Made by a program: the position numbers and the translations under genes
DNA from: Coriaria nepalensis
Taxonomy: Eukaryota > Streptophyta > Magnoliopsida > Cucurbitales > Coriariaceae
Reading direction: 5' to 3'
Assembly (NCBI GenBank): GCA_027186245.1
Contig: CP114499.1
Location: 3,849,001 to 3,913,000, forward strand
Length of the DNA: 64,000 nucleotides
Shown here: in pieces, positions 32,950-43,699 of the stretch
Layout: the number at the start of each line of letters is the position of its first letter
Position numbering within the stretch: the stretch's first letter is position 1
Notes under the pieces: model-generated
Database searches by the model: none
What the model saw: the letters and a program-made list of their open reading frames with translations, nothing else
Told to the model about the DNA's origin: nothing

Positions 32950-35350
32950 ACAATGATAGGGGGATGACCACCCACATATTCAGTGGCCACCACCTCAGTA
33001 ACAGTAGTGGATGCAGCAGCCTCAGCTCCTTCGGCTTTGCCCCGAGAGTCCTCATCCTTAGGAAGTTCAATCTCATCCATATTGAGTGAAGGACACTTTA
33101 GCTCAACCACAACGAGGCAGGATTACAAACCCTTGTCGCTGATCTCGGACTTTAGTGTAGAGAATTTGTTTGACCCCGATATTCAGCCACGACATCACTT
33201 TTAATATGAGGGCCACTTAGCTCGGAGATCCTCCAGCTTAGTTCGAGTGCTTTCCAGTTTAGTTCGAGTGCTTTCCATCTTAGCCCGAGTGCTGACCAGT
33301 TGCCCGTCAACCGTCTAAAGCTGGGCCACATTAGCTTTCTTGAGGTCCACCTCCTCATGGTATTTTCATACGAGTTGGTTCTTCTCATATGACAACTCCT
33401 TCACTCTCTCATTCTCATAGCGTATGCGTTCAACCTCTTCCTGTTGAAATGTTTAGATCAAAACCCATATGACAACTGTGGCGATTTGGTATTGAGAAGA
33501 GAAAATAAAGTTGGTGATGAGAGTTAACAATCAAAATAAAATCTAGAGCTGAGATAGGTGAGAAACTTACGGTGGAGAGACAAACACTTACAACCTCATG
33601 GACTTCTGGAAGAGGGAGAGCCCCCAGCTTAAGATTCTCTAGCATTAGATGGAAGTCGTTAGTTTCCCTTAGATATTCTCTAAGGGAACCCTCGCTGATC
33701 AGAAGCTCTAGTTAGGGGGCCTTACCCGGACGGAGGTGAAATCACTCAAGCTCTAGTGGGTGACGGAGTAGGAGCAGCTGGAGAGAGCTGGACAATTCCA
33801 CCATCGCAGGAATATCTGAGGGAAACCCTTGTTGATTCGAGGCTCTAGCAGGGGGCCTAACTCGGACGGAGGTGAAATCACTTAAGCTCTGGTGGGTGAC
33901 GGAGTAGGACCAACTGGAGAGGGGGCGAGAGAGCTAGAAAATTCCACCCTCGCGGGTTGGTCCTTAGCTATAGACCTTTTGCTTGGGCTAAGGTGAGAGA
34001 TGATCGTTGTTTTCTTTTGGTTTGCTTAAAAGCAGCCTTAGCTTCCATTCTCTCATTTCGCTCTAGGAATTGCAGTCCATTAGAGCCGCCACCTCAGATT
34101 TGCAGATATATTCTATACAAAAAGATTCAAAGTGTTAGAATGCTCAAAAGGTTATGTAACTCTAAAAAAATGAAGAAAAACTATCGTGGGGAAGAGCCTT
34201 CGGTTCATCTCGATGAATAGTGCTTGAAGGGTCGACATCTAAAGGAGGGTCAACACAGATTAAACCGTTGCGGGTCAGTCAATCCACGGTTAGTATGGCC
34301 CTAAAATTCCTCTCCTCTCCGACCTTATTCATTATGGCTTCCCAAACCAGTTCGTCTATCTCGGAGAGTAGAATATCCGTCTGAGGGGTGCACTTTTCTT
34401 GGTACTCTATGCGAAGGGTGTATCGACAGGCAGGGCACTGCTAGTTCTCAGTCAGGATAAACCATTTTTCCTTCAAGAACTTATTAGCACTGGGGACCCT
34501 AGTGATAGGTTTGCCTTTCTCCAAAGTTAGGTAATACCACCCCTGGTTGCCACGTATACAACAAAGATTGAAAGAACCGAAGAAGCGGCACTCTGAAACC
34601 CCATGAGAACATATCCATGTAGACATCGGTCTCTATGGACCCATCAGCGCTCACTGAGGGTATTCGTTTGTGCTCCTCAGGTACGTGGTTATTGATGCAC
34701 GACGGGATGTTATACTCAGTCGTAATGTAGAAGCGATAATCCTCGTTGAATGTGGAGATGACTTCTCGGTAGTGGTCTGACCGAGGCCAAGCCGCCTATT
34801 TGGCCTTTTTCTTCAGTAGGACAAACTTCCTTAATTTATCCATCTCAGATGTACTTAATCATAAGAGGGGGAACATGTCAACCTCTGGTTGGAGATTTAA
34901 AGTGATTGAAAACCTTAGATAATGACTGAAGGTGTTTGTAGAGTCAGACAGTAAGGCTTAGAATCGCCTAAATGTGGTGAAATCCTAAAGAGCAGGGTAG
35001 CTAAGCATAATTCTATGGTCAATAAAGAGGGTCTGAAATTTGCCCAAGTGTGGGGAAATCCTGATGAGCGGGGTAACTAAAGGTGATCCTAAGGTTCGTT
35101 AGTAAGGTGAAAATCGCCTAAGTGTTGGAAGTCTAAGAAAAATGATCAAAGTTCTATGCATTAGAAAAGGGTAAATACCTACATGGTTAGTTCCTAGGTC
35201 TATTTCCTATCAAAATGATTTCTTTCAAAGAAAAATTAAGGCGGGAAAAGATTCATACGAAGAACATTCGTAGAAAAGAAAGAACAGTGGACGAAAACTA
35301 GAAAAAATGCAAAAGGAAGAGAAAACTCACTTACTCTGTCAGACATGATT
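32950..35350 (-). pseudogene. Antisense additional ORF of Tat-like element (Transposase_28-like)
   Basis: The minus strand of the element's 3' half carries protein-like sequence opposite to gag. It begins near ATG 35346. At 34626-34441 (CRFFGSFNLCCIRGNQGWYYL...TRVPSANKFLKEKWFIL) it resembles the putative plant gypsy-type transposon domain (Pfam Transposase_28), with FYITTEYNIPSCINN-like sequence upstream. A heptad-like coiled coil follows at about 33390-33200 (repeats of ESTRTKLEST type) and a short acidic tail near 33070-32950 (IELPKDEDSRGKAEGAEAAS). Stops and frameshifts interrupt it. Antisense additional ORFs are known in Tat-lineage gypsy elements; their role is unknown. Confidence 0.65.
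33672..33950. repeat. 138-bp tandem duplication in gypsy element
   Basis: Segments 33672-33809 and 33810-33950 repeat one another, sharing CGGACGGAGGTGAAATCACT and GGGTGACGGAGTAGGA. The duplication lies within the antisense coding relic. Confidence 0.85.
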
Positions 35351-35760
35351 AGTTGAGCAATGGATGTGAATGGTGGTTTGCGGTGGTGGAAGTGATGGTG
35401 AGTGGAGTTAATTTTCGTGAAAAGCAGAGAGACTGGGAGGAAATGCTAGAATTTGAGAGACTAAGAAAACTTCGAGTGAAGAAGAAATAGTGGAATAGCA
35501 TTTTTTAAAGAGAAGAAGGAAGGGGAATGGACGAGATAGTTGAGTGTGGCAGTTGGCATGTTACATGTATCATGTCCCTAGAGGTCATCAAGGATAACAA
35601 CGAGCATGATTCGAGGTGAATTTAAGACGACGACGTGCGTCCTTTCACTTCCCTTAGTACGGATAGGGGTTGGAAAGGAGCGCAAGAGTTTATCAGCTAG
35701 AATAGATATCAGAATGCCACATAACCCATGCAAAATGTGGTTGTGTGTCAATGGGCTAAT

Positions 35761-36488
35761 TATTATACCTGATTCTAGGACAACATCAGAAACCGAGGTT
35801 GGGCATCGTCTGCAGAGATTACGAAAATAGAGTGCTGAGAGGAGATGATGATTGTGTCTGAGGTTGGGAATAGCTGAGGTGGCATCAGCCCGTCCAACAA
35901 TAACTAGACAAGATGAAACATCTCAAGAAGACGTTGAGGCTAAGCTAGGTATTTCCTCGCTCAGCTCAGCCTATTAAACAACTATGTTGATGGGGTGACA
36001 GGTGGAAAGAGACTGCCACATTAGTGAAGACCATGTCCTTAGGATGTCAGACAGAAGTGGCTCTGCGGCGTGTTGAGGTATCCTAGATGATGTCAGATTA
36101 AGGTGACGTAGTGCTACTCAGAGAGGTGTGTGAGTGTGGAGCACATCTCTATCATGCCAAACTGTGATGCACTAACACTATAATAGAGCTTGGGGGGATA
36201 TAGCATTAAGTAATAGAAATGCGACACGTATAAAATTGTCGGGAGCATTCTAACTAAAATTAAGTGACAAATTATAAGAAGTAATGCAAAATTTCTAAAA
36301 AAATTAATAATACATTTAATAATCTTCCTTTATCTTTTTAAAAAACTAGCTAAAATATTAAAATAGATTTAACCGACTACTATTCTAACTATAATTTATT
36401 ATTAAATATTTTAAAACATATTTTAAATTGCATCAGTAGATAAATTATAATAAATATTATTAATTATAATAACTGAAAATCCGCGTTT
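35761..36488 (+). repeat. Gypsy 3' LTR, with mutated right end
   Basis: This matches the 5' LTR from TATTATACCTGATT onward. From about 36280 to the end it aligns with 5' LTR 30290-30480 but almost every C or G of the 5' copy is T or A here. The right edge (GAAAATCCGCGT) corresponds to GAAAATCTACGTCA of the 5' copy. Confidence 0.75.
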
Positions 36489-36924
36489 AAAAAGAAAGTA
36501 ATAGTAATAATTAAATTAGTGATCGTTAAATAAATAAAATACGTTTACTCGTCACGTCAAGAGGGAGTAGTTAGGGACGAGATGGAGTAGTTAGGAGTTA
36601 GAAGCGATAGGTCGGTCCTAAAATAAAAATGTATTTTCCAAACGCAATTCGAGTCAATATTTCAGTAATATGGCACTTACATGACGGCAGTGGCATTTCA
36701 GTAATATGTCGAGAACAAGGGGCATATTCGTGTCAACATTTTACTGTCGATTTTTCCTTCATTGTCCTTCTCCGAATCCTAAAAATGACAAACGTCTTCG
36801 AAGTCTCCACTCTCTCTCTCTCTCCAACACTTCCACTCGCTACCGCCATTATTCTCTCTCTCTCTCTAACTAACAACGAAACGGAGAGAAGAAAAAGGAC
36901 CCTGAAACATCTTCTTCTCCTTCA
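36489..36924 (+). promoter_or_regulatory. Promoter and leader of TBL gene
   Basis: Only 436 bp separate the gypsy LTR from the TBL start codon. The interval includes two CT-rich microsatellites (36811-36825 and 36853-36867), a frequent feature of plant 5' leaders. No intron is needed. Confidence 0.5.
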
Positions 36925-39208
36925 ATGGCGGATGCAATAAAATACCAGCCAATCTATGGCGGCGTAAGTAAACTCTCAGACATAAAAAGCCTCTTCTCCA
37001 TTTTCAAAACCCGAAGAACAGTAGCCTTCGCTTATGGGTTAATGTTCGCTTTCGTCCTCTTCACCGGTTTCTTAATCATCAACCCTGCTTCCTCTTCCTC
37101 CTCCTTCTCTCCCATGTTTTCCAACTTTTTTACTTCCACTTCTCCTTCCACGTCTAATTCTTCTCCTGATTCTTACAGATCTCATTTTTCTTCAATCTAC
37201 TCTTACTTCTTCCCCAACACTTCTTCCCCGCAAGAATACCCCCCACAATCTACAAATTTTACTAGATCTACTAACACCACATTCCACTTACCATTCATGG
37301 ATAAAAGTGGACCTTCTGATCCAGATCGAGGTGAAGTAATGAAGACAAACGAGACCAGAATTTCCTCTTCTCAACCACCAATCTTACCACTTTCCCCTTC
37401 AAGCTTCCTTAATGGAACCTCCATTGTGAAAAATCAAACTCTGAAAGCAGAGGATTCTTATAAATCAGAAGCACTGAAGCCAAATCGTACTATAACGACG
37501 GTCCCAAAACCTCTTGTTCCGGCGAATCAAACCGACGGTTTGTTGGTTGCATCGAGTTCTTCAAATAACCGAGTAAGTGCTTCAAATTTAACGGTTTCGT
37601 TATCGAGTAAAAAACCACGTAATAAGACGACGAATTCAGGGGTGTCGGTGAAACAGGGGAAGGGTGATTCAATGGAGGCTTTGATGAAGTGCAATTTGTA
37701 TGATGGTGAATGGGTTAGAGACGACTCTTACCCTCTTTACAAACCTGGATCTTGTCCTTTAATCGATGAGCAATTTGATTGTGCTCTTAATGGCAGACCT
37801 GATCATGATTATCATAAGCTCAAGTGGAAGCCTAAGGGCTGCACTATTCCAAGGTAAAAACTTCAACTTTCTGGGTTCTTGCCCCCCCCCCCCCCCCCTC
37901 CCTCCCTCCCTCTCTCTCTCTCTGTGTCATAAAGTATAATTCATGAATTTCTAATTTCTTGTATTGTAACTTTAATTGAGTTATTGGAATCAGATTGGAT
38001 GGCAGTAAGATGTTGAATTTGTTAAGAGGAAAGAGGCTGGTTTTTGTTGGAGATTCACTGAATAGGAATATGTGGGAATCGCTAGTGTGCATACTAAGAA
38101 ACTCGGTCAAAGATAAAAGCCGAGTTTTTGAAGCCCATGGAAGACATTCTTTTAGAGGGGAAGCTGCATATTCTTTCATATTCAAAGTATGTTTAGCTAA
38201 TCCTTAGCTTTGTCCAACTTAATTTTATAATAATTAATTGAACTGCCTTTTTGTTGCTTTTATTGATTTTCTTTGCATATCTAAGTTTTAATGAATTGAT
38301 TTATGTATAGGATTATGACTGCTCGGTTGAGTTCTTCGTGTCGCCCTTTTTGGTCCAAGAATGGGAAGTGAAGGAAAAGACTGGATCAAAGAAGGAAACT
38401 CTCCGTCTCGATTTAGTAGGGAGAGCTTCCAATCAGTACAAAACCGCAGATATTATCGTGTTCAACACCGGCCACTGGTGGACCCACGAGAAAACCTCAA
38501 AGGGGTATAATATATACTATAAGCTTTATGTCCATTTTTCATTTCAGGTTTGCTTTTTCTTATTTACTTAAACCAAGTTTTTGTCAAAATTTCAGGGAAG
38601 ATTATTACCAAGAAGGTAGTCATGTATATAAAGAATTGAATGTTCTCGAGGCCTTTCGGAAAGCCTTAACCACATGGGGAAGATGGATTGATTCCCATGT
38701 CAATCCGTTGAAGTCTACGGTTTTCTTTCGTGGCTACTCTGCTTCCCATTTCAGGTAAAGTATATTTGGCCCAAACTGCAGTTTCAGATTGTAAACCAAA
38801 CAAACTCGACTCATCATAAGGATCCATTTGTTTATGTGCAGTGGGGGTCAGTGGAATTCGGGCGGGTCATGTGACAGAGAGACAGAACCGATAAAGAACA
38901 CAACATATCTTAGACCGTACCCGGCTAAAATGACCATCTTGGAGAAGGTACTAAAAGGGATGAAGACTCGAGTCAGATACCTTAATGTCACGACAATGAC
39001 AGATTTCCGGAAGGATGGTCACCCTTCTATGTACCGGAAACGGAACCAATCCGAAGAGGACCAGATAGTTCCATTGATGTTTCAAGATTGTAGTCATTGG
39101 TGTCTTCCGGGAGTTCCTGATGCGTGGAATGAAGTTCTCTACGCGGAGCTGTTGGTAAAACAGAACCAGAAGCAACAGCAACAGCAACAGTCGCAGAAAC
39201 AACCGTGA
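36925..39208 (+). CDS. TRICHOME BIREFRINGENCE-like protein (TBR/TBL1 clade)
   Basis: Five exons (36925-37853, 37994-38186, 38311-38504, 38596-38754, 38842-39208) encode 613 aa with GT-AG introns. An N-terminal signal anchor ([21 protein letters not shown], about 33-53) is followed by a Ser/Thr/Asn-rich stalk. Next come the TBL domain ([17 protein letters not shown]), the GDS esterase motif ([14 protein letters not shown]), DUF231 ([34 protein letters not shown]) and the [16 protein letters not shown] motif that supplies catalytic Asp and His. TBL proteins are Golgi type II O-acetyltransferases or acetyl-bridging enzymes of cell-wall polysaccharides; TBR affects cellulose and pectin esterification in trichomes. 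The protein ends in a Gln-rich tail ([11 protein letters not shown]). Sequence and its neighbour suggest TBR or TBL1; the substrate is unknown. Confidence 0.93.
37882..37924. repeat. C17 plus CT tract in TBL intron 1
   Basis: Seventeen consecutive C are followed by CCCT and CT repeats, starting 29 bp after the exon 1 donor. The G-rich complement could form a quadruplex. Confidence 0.9.
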
Positions 39209-40049
39209 GGCGAAAATGGAAAGGGTATAGAAATTTTATTATTACCCTTCATAGAAACATACAGATAATACTGGCAGTTGATGATGAAAATAAGGTTTAA
39301 TTATTTGTTGGACAGAGCAAATGAAAGGGATTACACTAAAAATACAAATGAAATGTATAATGTCTGATTAGTTTGTTGTAATTCGGGAACAAGTCCATTC
39401 CCTTTGTAATTAATTAATTACTTGCCTAAATTATCGTATTTGAATATTTAAATAAATTAATTTCGCTTTTAAAATTTTTAAATCTATTTTTGATCCTTAG
39501 ATTTAAATTATAAATGTATTATTGAAAACTAATATTTAAAATTAATGAATACTAAAATTAACGAATCGGTTGTCTTTAATAACGTTAATATATTAAGAGT
39601 ACATAAATTTTTGTAATTTACTTTTCAAATTTTCTTTAATAACGATAATATATTATAAAGTTAATAACTTTTTATAATCCACTTCTCAAATGTTAATTAA
39701 GCTGTTTTTTTTTTGGGTGCTTTAGTTTTTAGCGGTAAAAAAATTATAAATTTAACTTAATTTTTATTTATATTTGTGATATTAAGATAATATAATTAAA
39801 AAAATAAAAAACAAAATAAATAATGATAGAAAAAGTTACTTTTTAAAAAAACTGATAAGCATGGTTGTTTTAATGTAACTTCAATATTAAGTGAAAAAAT
39901 AAGTTTGTTTTTATCTCTACCAAAATAACTAACGACATGTTTTTAGCTTAGGAATCGTGTTTCCTCCCTCAGATATGATTTATCTTCAATTTCTCATCAT
40001 TTCTCATTCATATCAATCCTAAATTTCGAATAGATCCGTGTCCTGGGTT
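39209..40049. other. TBL 3' UTR and AT-rich spacer
   Basis: No coding feature is seen. The interval runs from the TBL stop codon to the inner-aligned edge of the left Mutator-like inverted repeat. Confidence 0.4.
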
Positions 40050-40420
40050 TATAATCGAAAGTGGAGAGATTCAAGATAGAAAAAGTTTTAAGTTTAAGGT
40101 AAGGTCCAAACCCACGTTTTTCACTTTTTTTTATAAAAATGTGATGGGTCATCCTCTATTTTTGGGTCATTCCATTCAAGTAGTGATTATAATAGACATT
40201 TCGAATTATTCTGCAAGTGAAATAATGTGGAAAGGTGAAAAAAAATATAAAATCTGGAAAATATGAAGAAAAAAAAAGTAGAGTTAGAGTTTACCAATTT
40301 CTCAATGTATCTGTTCCCAATTTATTGATAAAATATTGGGAAATTAGAAAAGATAACATAATTCAAAATTTTCTCAATTTCCCAAGTCTTAAATAGTTAG
40401 AGTATATTGGAAAATTAGGA
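40050..40420. repeat. Left inverted repeat of MULE
   Basis: Reverse-complement partner of about 42950-43335. Identity is roughly four fifths by eye, with small indels. Confidence 0.75.
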
Positions 40421-40494
40421 AACTAAATAGAACATAAACAAAATATTTCTCAATTTTCCAATATCTCAATGTACGAGATCGAAATGAATGCAAT

Positions 40495-40797
40495 TTGCGG
40501 TTGTCGTATAGGATATCAGGTAAAACGGTATGTTTCCCACCATTTATAAAAAATAATGAGAACGTAAAAAGATTTGTAAGTCACTTGCAATCTAAAAATA
40601 AAAATTATATCGTGTATGTGAAGTTGGTACCCAAGAGAAATAACAGTTCATGTAGTAACCGTGAAATACATGCACTTCCTATTGTTCATGATCAAGTGGG
40701 CGGAGACGTAGTCGGTAGTATAGATATTAATGATAATCTTGATGACAATTATGATGAATTTTATAAATTTGATCCCATTTTGAAGATAAGTAATTGA
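40495..40797 (+). CDS. Short ORF inside MULE, unrecognised
   Basis: The 100-codon ORF starts MRLSYRISGKTVCFPPF and has a basic middle (SKNKNYIVYVKLVPKRN) and an acidic C-terminus (DDNYDEFYKFDP). It directly follows the left inverted repeat, where MULEs start their transposase gene, so it may be the remaining N-terminal fragment of a transposase. No domain is recognised and it may not be expressed. Confidence 0.3.
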   Translation: MRLSYRISGKTVCFPPFIKNNENVKRFVSHLQSKNKNYIVYVKLVPKRNNSSCSNREIHALPIVHDQVGGDVVGSIDINDNLDDNYDEFYKFDPILKISN

Positions 40798-40949
40798 GAA
40801 ATTATAGTTTTGTAGAAAGTTTGAAAGTTTCTATAATTTTTTTGTGTGAAATAAATTTTTTTTTTTGTTTCTAATACCATCTTTTGAAGATATGTAATGA
40901 AAGAAATACTAATGATATATTGTCAAAGATCTAATCTTATCTCCAAAGA

Positions 40950-41419
40950 TATTCATATTATATATAAACACTACATGTAGAACCATAAATGTGATACATT
41001 TCAATAGTTGACTAAATGTTTAACTTTTATATGTTCATATTATGTCTAAACACTACATTTAAAATTATAAAAGTGATACATTTTAACAGTTGACCAAACT
41101 TTTTAACTTTTATGTGTTCATTTTATGTCTAAATATTATACATAAAATCATAAAGTATAAACTTTCAATAGTTGACCAAACAGTTTCACCTTTATATATT
41201 TATATTATGTCTAACACTACATTTAGAACCATAAATGTGATATTTTCAATAGTTGACCAAAAAATTTGACATTTATATGTATATATTATGTCTAAATACT
41301 ATACTTAGAACCATAAAAGTGATACCTGTCAATAGTTGACTAAAAAGTTTGACCTTTATATGTTAATATTATGTCTAAACACTACACTTAGAATCATAAA
41401 GGTATAACCTTTCAATATT
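40950..41419. repeat. Tandem array A, six copies of about 82 bp
   Basis: Units start near 40950, 41034, 41117, 41199, 41280 and 41363 and share TTATGTCTAAACACTACA, an AACCATAAATGTGATA-like core and CAATAGTTGACCAAA. A further diverged copy lies at 42030-42110. Confidence 0.92.
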
Positions 41420-41866
41420 AGGTCTAGGTCCATACCGAAAACTTTTTCTTCCTTCCCAAACTAATACCTAATATAACGTCTCTCGATCCAGACCATTGAC
41501 TCTTTCTTTCTTCCCAGACTGAGACCTAATATAATGTCTCTTGGTTTGAGTTCTCGGTCCAGACCGATGACTTTTTCTTCCTTCCTAGACCGAAACCTAA
41601 TATAACATCTCTCGGTCATAGTTCTCGATCCAGACCGAAGACTCTTTTTTCCTTCCCATAACGAGACCTAATATAATGTCTCTCAGTTTGAATTCTGGGT
41701 CCAGACAGAAAACTTTTTCTTCCTTCCTAGATCGAGACCTAATATAATGTCACTCGATCTGAGTTCCTGATCCAGACCGGGGGCTCTTTCTTCCTTCACA
41801 AACCAAGACCTAATACAATGTCTCTTGGTTTGAGTTCCCGATCCAAACCAAGTTTTCGCTCTGGAA
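41420..41866. repeat. Tandem array B, six copies of about 70 bp
   Basis: Units share TTTTTCTTCCTTCC, GACCTAATATAATGTCTCTC and GGTTTGAGTTC / GATCCAGACCGA. The array directly abuts array A, but the unit is unrelated in sequence. Confidence 0.92.
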
Positions 41867-42949
41867 GGATAGAAACATGATTGAGTTTATTTTTAAACAT
41901 ACTTTAGATACTTGTGGATTTTACTATGTATGTATATATATACCCATTTTTTGTTATTCTAGAGCACGGTACTGGTTCTATAATTTAGTTGCCCATCAGT
42001 TATCAGTTGTTTGAGTTTCAGGGGGTTTACACACACAATGTTTGAACATTACATTTAGAATCACAAATATGGAATATTTCACTAGTCAACCAAACCGTCT
42101 AACTTTCCCAATTTCTGAATGGCTATCACGTTATTAAGAAATTGGGAATCAAAACAAAACCGTTTAACTTCCCTCAATTCCCAATGTATATCACATTATT
42201 AAGATATTAGAAAATTGGGAAAGAAAACAGAGGATTCTATTTTATACAGACTGGAAAAGAAAACAAAGAGTTCTAATTTGTGCACATTTATCCAACTTGA
42301 CCTTAATGAAATTGAAGATATTTCATACCAAAGAACACCAATCATTTCAGATTAGGGTAATGAACTTAAGCCAAAAAAAAAATAAAAAATAAAAAAGAAT
42401 TCACCTATGTACATAACAAACCAATTCATGTCAAATACAATATCTATAAGCATCACAATTTAAACCAACTAATTCAGACACCACAATCCAGAGTTAACAA
42501 ACCAATTGAGCTTTCACAAATATAAACTAACCCAACATAACAAACATCATATCCAATTATAATAGTACTAAACAAAATATAAACATAAGTATTATAAAAA
42601 ACTAATTAATGTCTAAGTATTCTTAATATATAGTAGTGACAATTTGACATAAGTACCCAATTATAACAGTCTTTTTTCCATTTTTCGCATATCGCATAAA
42701 TGTAGATTTCGCATCATCTCTTACTTTTTCTCAAACTTTGTCCTACTCCTCTTCCTCTACTTCCTCCTTTTCTTCTTATTTTTTTTCTTCTTATTTTTTT
42801 TTCTTCTTCTTCAACCGCCACCATTGGTTCAACATATGGCTCATGAACTTCATTCTCCAATTCCTCTACCAAAGCATCCACTAGATCATCTACAATGTAG
42901 CTTTTAATATACCACAGACAACGAGCTGAAATATAATAAAGTTAATGTC

Positions 42950-43335
42950 AGATAAATATTATTGAATATCAAAGCCAATGTACTTTGACTACTTAAGACA
43001 TTGAGATATTGAGATAATTTTGAATTATGTTCTTTTTTCCAATTTCTCAATGTTCTCTCTCTGTACAGACACATTGAAAAATTGAAAAATATGAACTCTA
43101 CTTCCTCTATTATTTTAGATTTTTCAGGTTTTATATTTTTTATCTTTCCACATTCTTTCACTTGCAGAACAACTCGAAATATATATTACACTCACTATTT
43201 GAACGAAATGACCCCAAAAATAGAGAATTACCCATCATATTATCATAAAAAAGTGAAAATATGGGTATGAACCTTACCATAAACCAAAATTTTTTCTATC
43301 TTGAAACTCTCCACCTTCGATTAATAACCCAATAT
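42950..43335. repeat. Right inverted repeat of MULE
   Basis: Reverse complement of 40050-40420 with small indels. The two ORFs here (42904-43161 and 43082-43270) are by-products of the repeat. Confidence 0.75.
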
Positions 43336-43699
43336 CAAACTGCTTTTAATAAGATTACCATATTCTAGTGAGAAATTGAAAATATTTACAAAAATCAAAA
43401 TTAATCATATTTCTAATCTAATAGACTCATAATTTAAGTATATAATAATGATACAAATATCATAAAATGTCCAATCAACACTATAGATTCTACATACCTA
43501 TTCCAGCGAAATAGATAAATCTTTGCCCATTACTTCAAGTTCGCTTTAAATCATTTTTGGATCATTCTCCATGTTCTTTAGTGGCTCCTCTGACTTCGGC
43601 CATTTTTCCCTTCTCTTCATGTTTAAAGCCCTTTTAATCATGTTTTAACTTTCTAACTTCAACCTTCAAGCTTAAAAACCTTATTTAATCAGTTATGAT

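Larger units (their letters stand above)
29761..36488 (+). mobile_element. Degenerate Ty3/gypsy Tat-like element without pol
   Basis: Two diverged direct repeats (29761-30480 and about 35761-36488) flank 5.3 kb of internal DNA. The internal part holds a degenerate primer site (GTGGCACCGACCATGAGG at about 30486), gag remnants (31091-31712), a tandem array, and an antisense coding relic (about 35350-32950). No protease, reverse transcriptase or integrase was seen. This fits a large non-autonomous derivative of the Tat lineage, in which extra sense or antisense ORFs are known. No target duplication is recognisable and the LTRs are well diverged, so it is old. Confidence 0.78.
40050..43335. mobile_element. 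Mutator-like element with long inverted repeats
   Basis: 40050-40420 aligns in reverse complement with about 42950-43335 (for example AATCGAAAGTGGAGAGATTC against AATCGAAGGTGGAGAGTTTC, and TTCTGCAAGTGAAATAATGTGG against the complement of 43148-43170). Inverted repeats of more than 350 bp are typical of MULEs. True ends may lie outward (39960-43700), and no 9-bp duplication was found. Inside are a short ORF and two tandem arrays. No MULE transposase core or zinc finger is seen, so the element is non-autonomous. Confidence 0.72.

Noticed and set aside
32804..33076. Independent 90-codon minus-strand gene with Phe-rich C-terminus
   Set aside because: It is in a different frame from the coherent antisense relic and the Phe run comes from a T/A-rich tract.
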